Source: Pseudomonadota bacterium
GTDB taxonomy: Bacteria; Pseudomonadota; Gammaproteobacteria; GRL18
Direction of reading: 5' to 3'
Length of the DNA stretch: 5,669 nt
Assembly (NCBI GenBank): GCA_030632745.1
Contig: DAOVUE010000127.1
Coordinates: 1 to 5,669, forward strand
The notes under the pieces were generated by a model. The model was given only the letters and a program-made list of their open reading frames with translations, did no database searches and was not told the DNA's origin. The position numbers and the translations under genes were made by a program. Positions 4,883-5,669 of this stretch are shown piece after piece; the first letter of the stretch is position 1; every line of letters begins with the position of its first letter.

Positions 4883-5669
4883 CATCCAGTTAGAGCAGGA
4901 TCAACAACTCATTGAACTATTTCTGGATACTATCTGGATGGAGCAGGGATTGAGCCGCAATACCCTGGATGCTTATCAAACTGATTTAAAGGGCTTGTCT
5001 AAATGGTCTGCTATGGGCGCAGCAGGTCTGTTAATCACTTTACAAAAGAGCCATTTGCAAGCTTATCTGGCTCATAGGCTGGAGCAGGGGATTAAAGCCC
5101 GTTCTACAGCCCGTATGCTGTCGACTATACGTCGTTTCTATCAATATCTTATTCGTGAAAATCAGCTTAGTATTGATCCCAGTGCCTTACTTGAAATGCC
5201 TAAACTGGGACGTTCATTACCAAAATCTCTATCAGAACGGGAAGTAGAAGCATTATTAGAAGCTCCCGATACAGATGACCCTCTCGGTTTGCGTGATAGA
5301 GCCATGCTGGAATTAATTTATGCGACAGGTTTGCGGGTCTCTGAACTGGTTGGATTAGAACTGCATGGAATTAATTTACAACAGGGAGTGGTTCGTGTTA
5401 TCGGTAAAGGAGATAAGGAGCGTCTGGTTCCCATGGGAGAAGAAGCCTTAAGCTGGGTAGCCGACTATTTAAAACTCTCCCGCGGTGATTTACTGGGAGC
5501 TTCTGTTTCAGACAAGTTATTTGTGACACGCCGGGGTGGAGGGATGACCCGGCAGACTTTCTGGTATATGATTAAACGCTATGCTCAGATAGCAGGTATT
5601 CGAGCTTCCTTATCACCTCATGTGATGCGTCATGCGTTTGCGACACACTTATTGAATCATGGTGCCGAT
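4860..5669 (+). CDS. xerD: Site-specific tyrosine recombinase XerD (3' end outside window)
   Basis: XerD with XerC resolves chromosome dimers at dif, activated by FtsK at the division septum. The visible 270 codons stay open to the window edge; about 35-40 residues should be missing (E. coli XerD has 298). The N-terminal core-binding domain (about 12-110) is followed by the catalytic domain. It holds LYATGLRVSEL-type R159 (YATGLRVSEL, 154-163), hairpin K183 in VIGKGDKERLVP (180-191), and the H254-x-x-R257 box in SPHVMRHAFATHLLNHGAD. The second His and the Tyr nucleophile lie beyond the edge. MTRQTFW (229-235) and this box match XerD rather than XerC as I recall them. The ATG overlaps the last 23 bases of ogt, and an in-frame TAA at 4839-4841 limits the start, so translation is probably coupled. 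Confidence 0.95.
   Translation, partial: MKKQTLNDIQLEQDQQLIELFLDTIWMEQGLSRNTLDAYQTDLKGLSKWSAMGAAGLLITLQKSHLQAYLAHRLEQGIKARSTARMLSTIRRFYQYLIRENQLSIDPSALLEMPKLGRSLPKSLSEREVEALLEAPDTDDPLGLRDRAMLELIYATGLRVSELVGLELHGINLQQGVVRVIGKGDKERLVPMGEEALSWVADYLKLSRGDLLGASVSDKLFVTRRGGGMTRQTFWYMIKRYAQIAGIRASLSPHVMRHAFATHLLNHGAD

Overview
This window is a housekeeping stretch of a moderately AT-rich bacterial chromosome, most likely a gammaproteobacterium. That assignment rests on gene order (ffh, then rpsP-rimM-trmD-rplS) and on how closely Ffh, S16, L19, TrmD and XerD match the E. coli proteins as I remember them. No genus can be named from the sequence alone. All seven genes lie on the + strand.

Layout: 1-243 is a leader region with a diverged copy of a palindromic repeat (1-139, element minus strand), an 11-bp inverted repeat (145-186) and a good sigma70-type promoter (174-201) for ffh. 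ffh (244-1623) encodes the signal recognition particle GTPase. A 207-bp gap with weak promoter and hairpin signals leads to rpsP (1831-2082, ribosomal protein S16). A 56-bp array of 11-12 bp tandem repeats (2105-2160) separates it from rimM (2202-2852), which directly abuts trmD (2853-3641). A 178-bp hairpin element (3642-3819) starts at the base after the trmD stop codon. Then come rplS (3883-4230, L19), a strong intrinsic terminator (4291-4327), ogt (4352-4882, alkyl-DNA repair) and xerD (4860 to the window end, truncated), whose start overlaps the end of ogt.

Functionally, the first five genes serve protein export and translation: Ffh targets nascent inner-membrane proteins, S16 and L19 are structural ribosomal proteins, RimM matures the 30S subunit, and TrmD makes m1G37 in tRNA. 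ogt and xerD form a second transcription unit concerned with DNA repair and chromosome-dimer resolution.

The genes are ordinary. The unusual content is repetitive and non-coding. The two palindromic repeats belong to one family (about 78% identical over 102 ungapped bases, by hand count) and lie in opposite orientation. Their arms differ by several paired, compensatory substitutions. In the better copy, imperfect pairs are almost all G-U on one strand only. This is what a structured RNA would show, and in the trmD-rplS copy that strand is the one the operon transcribes. Two further, unrelated tandem repeats sit in the same operon: the rpsP-rimM array and an in-frame 18-bp repeat inside trmD.
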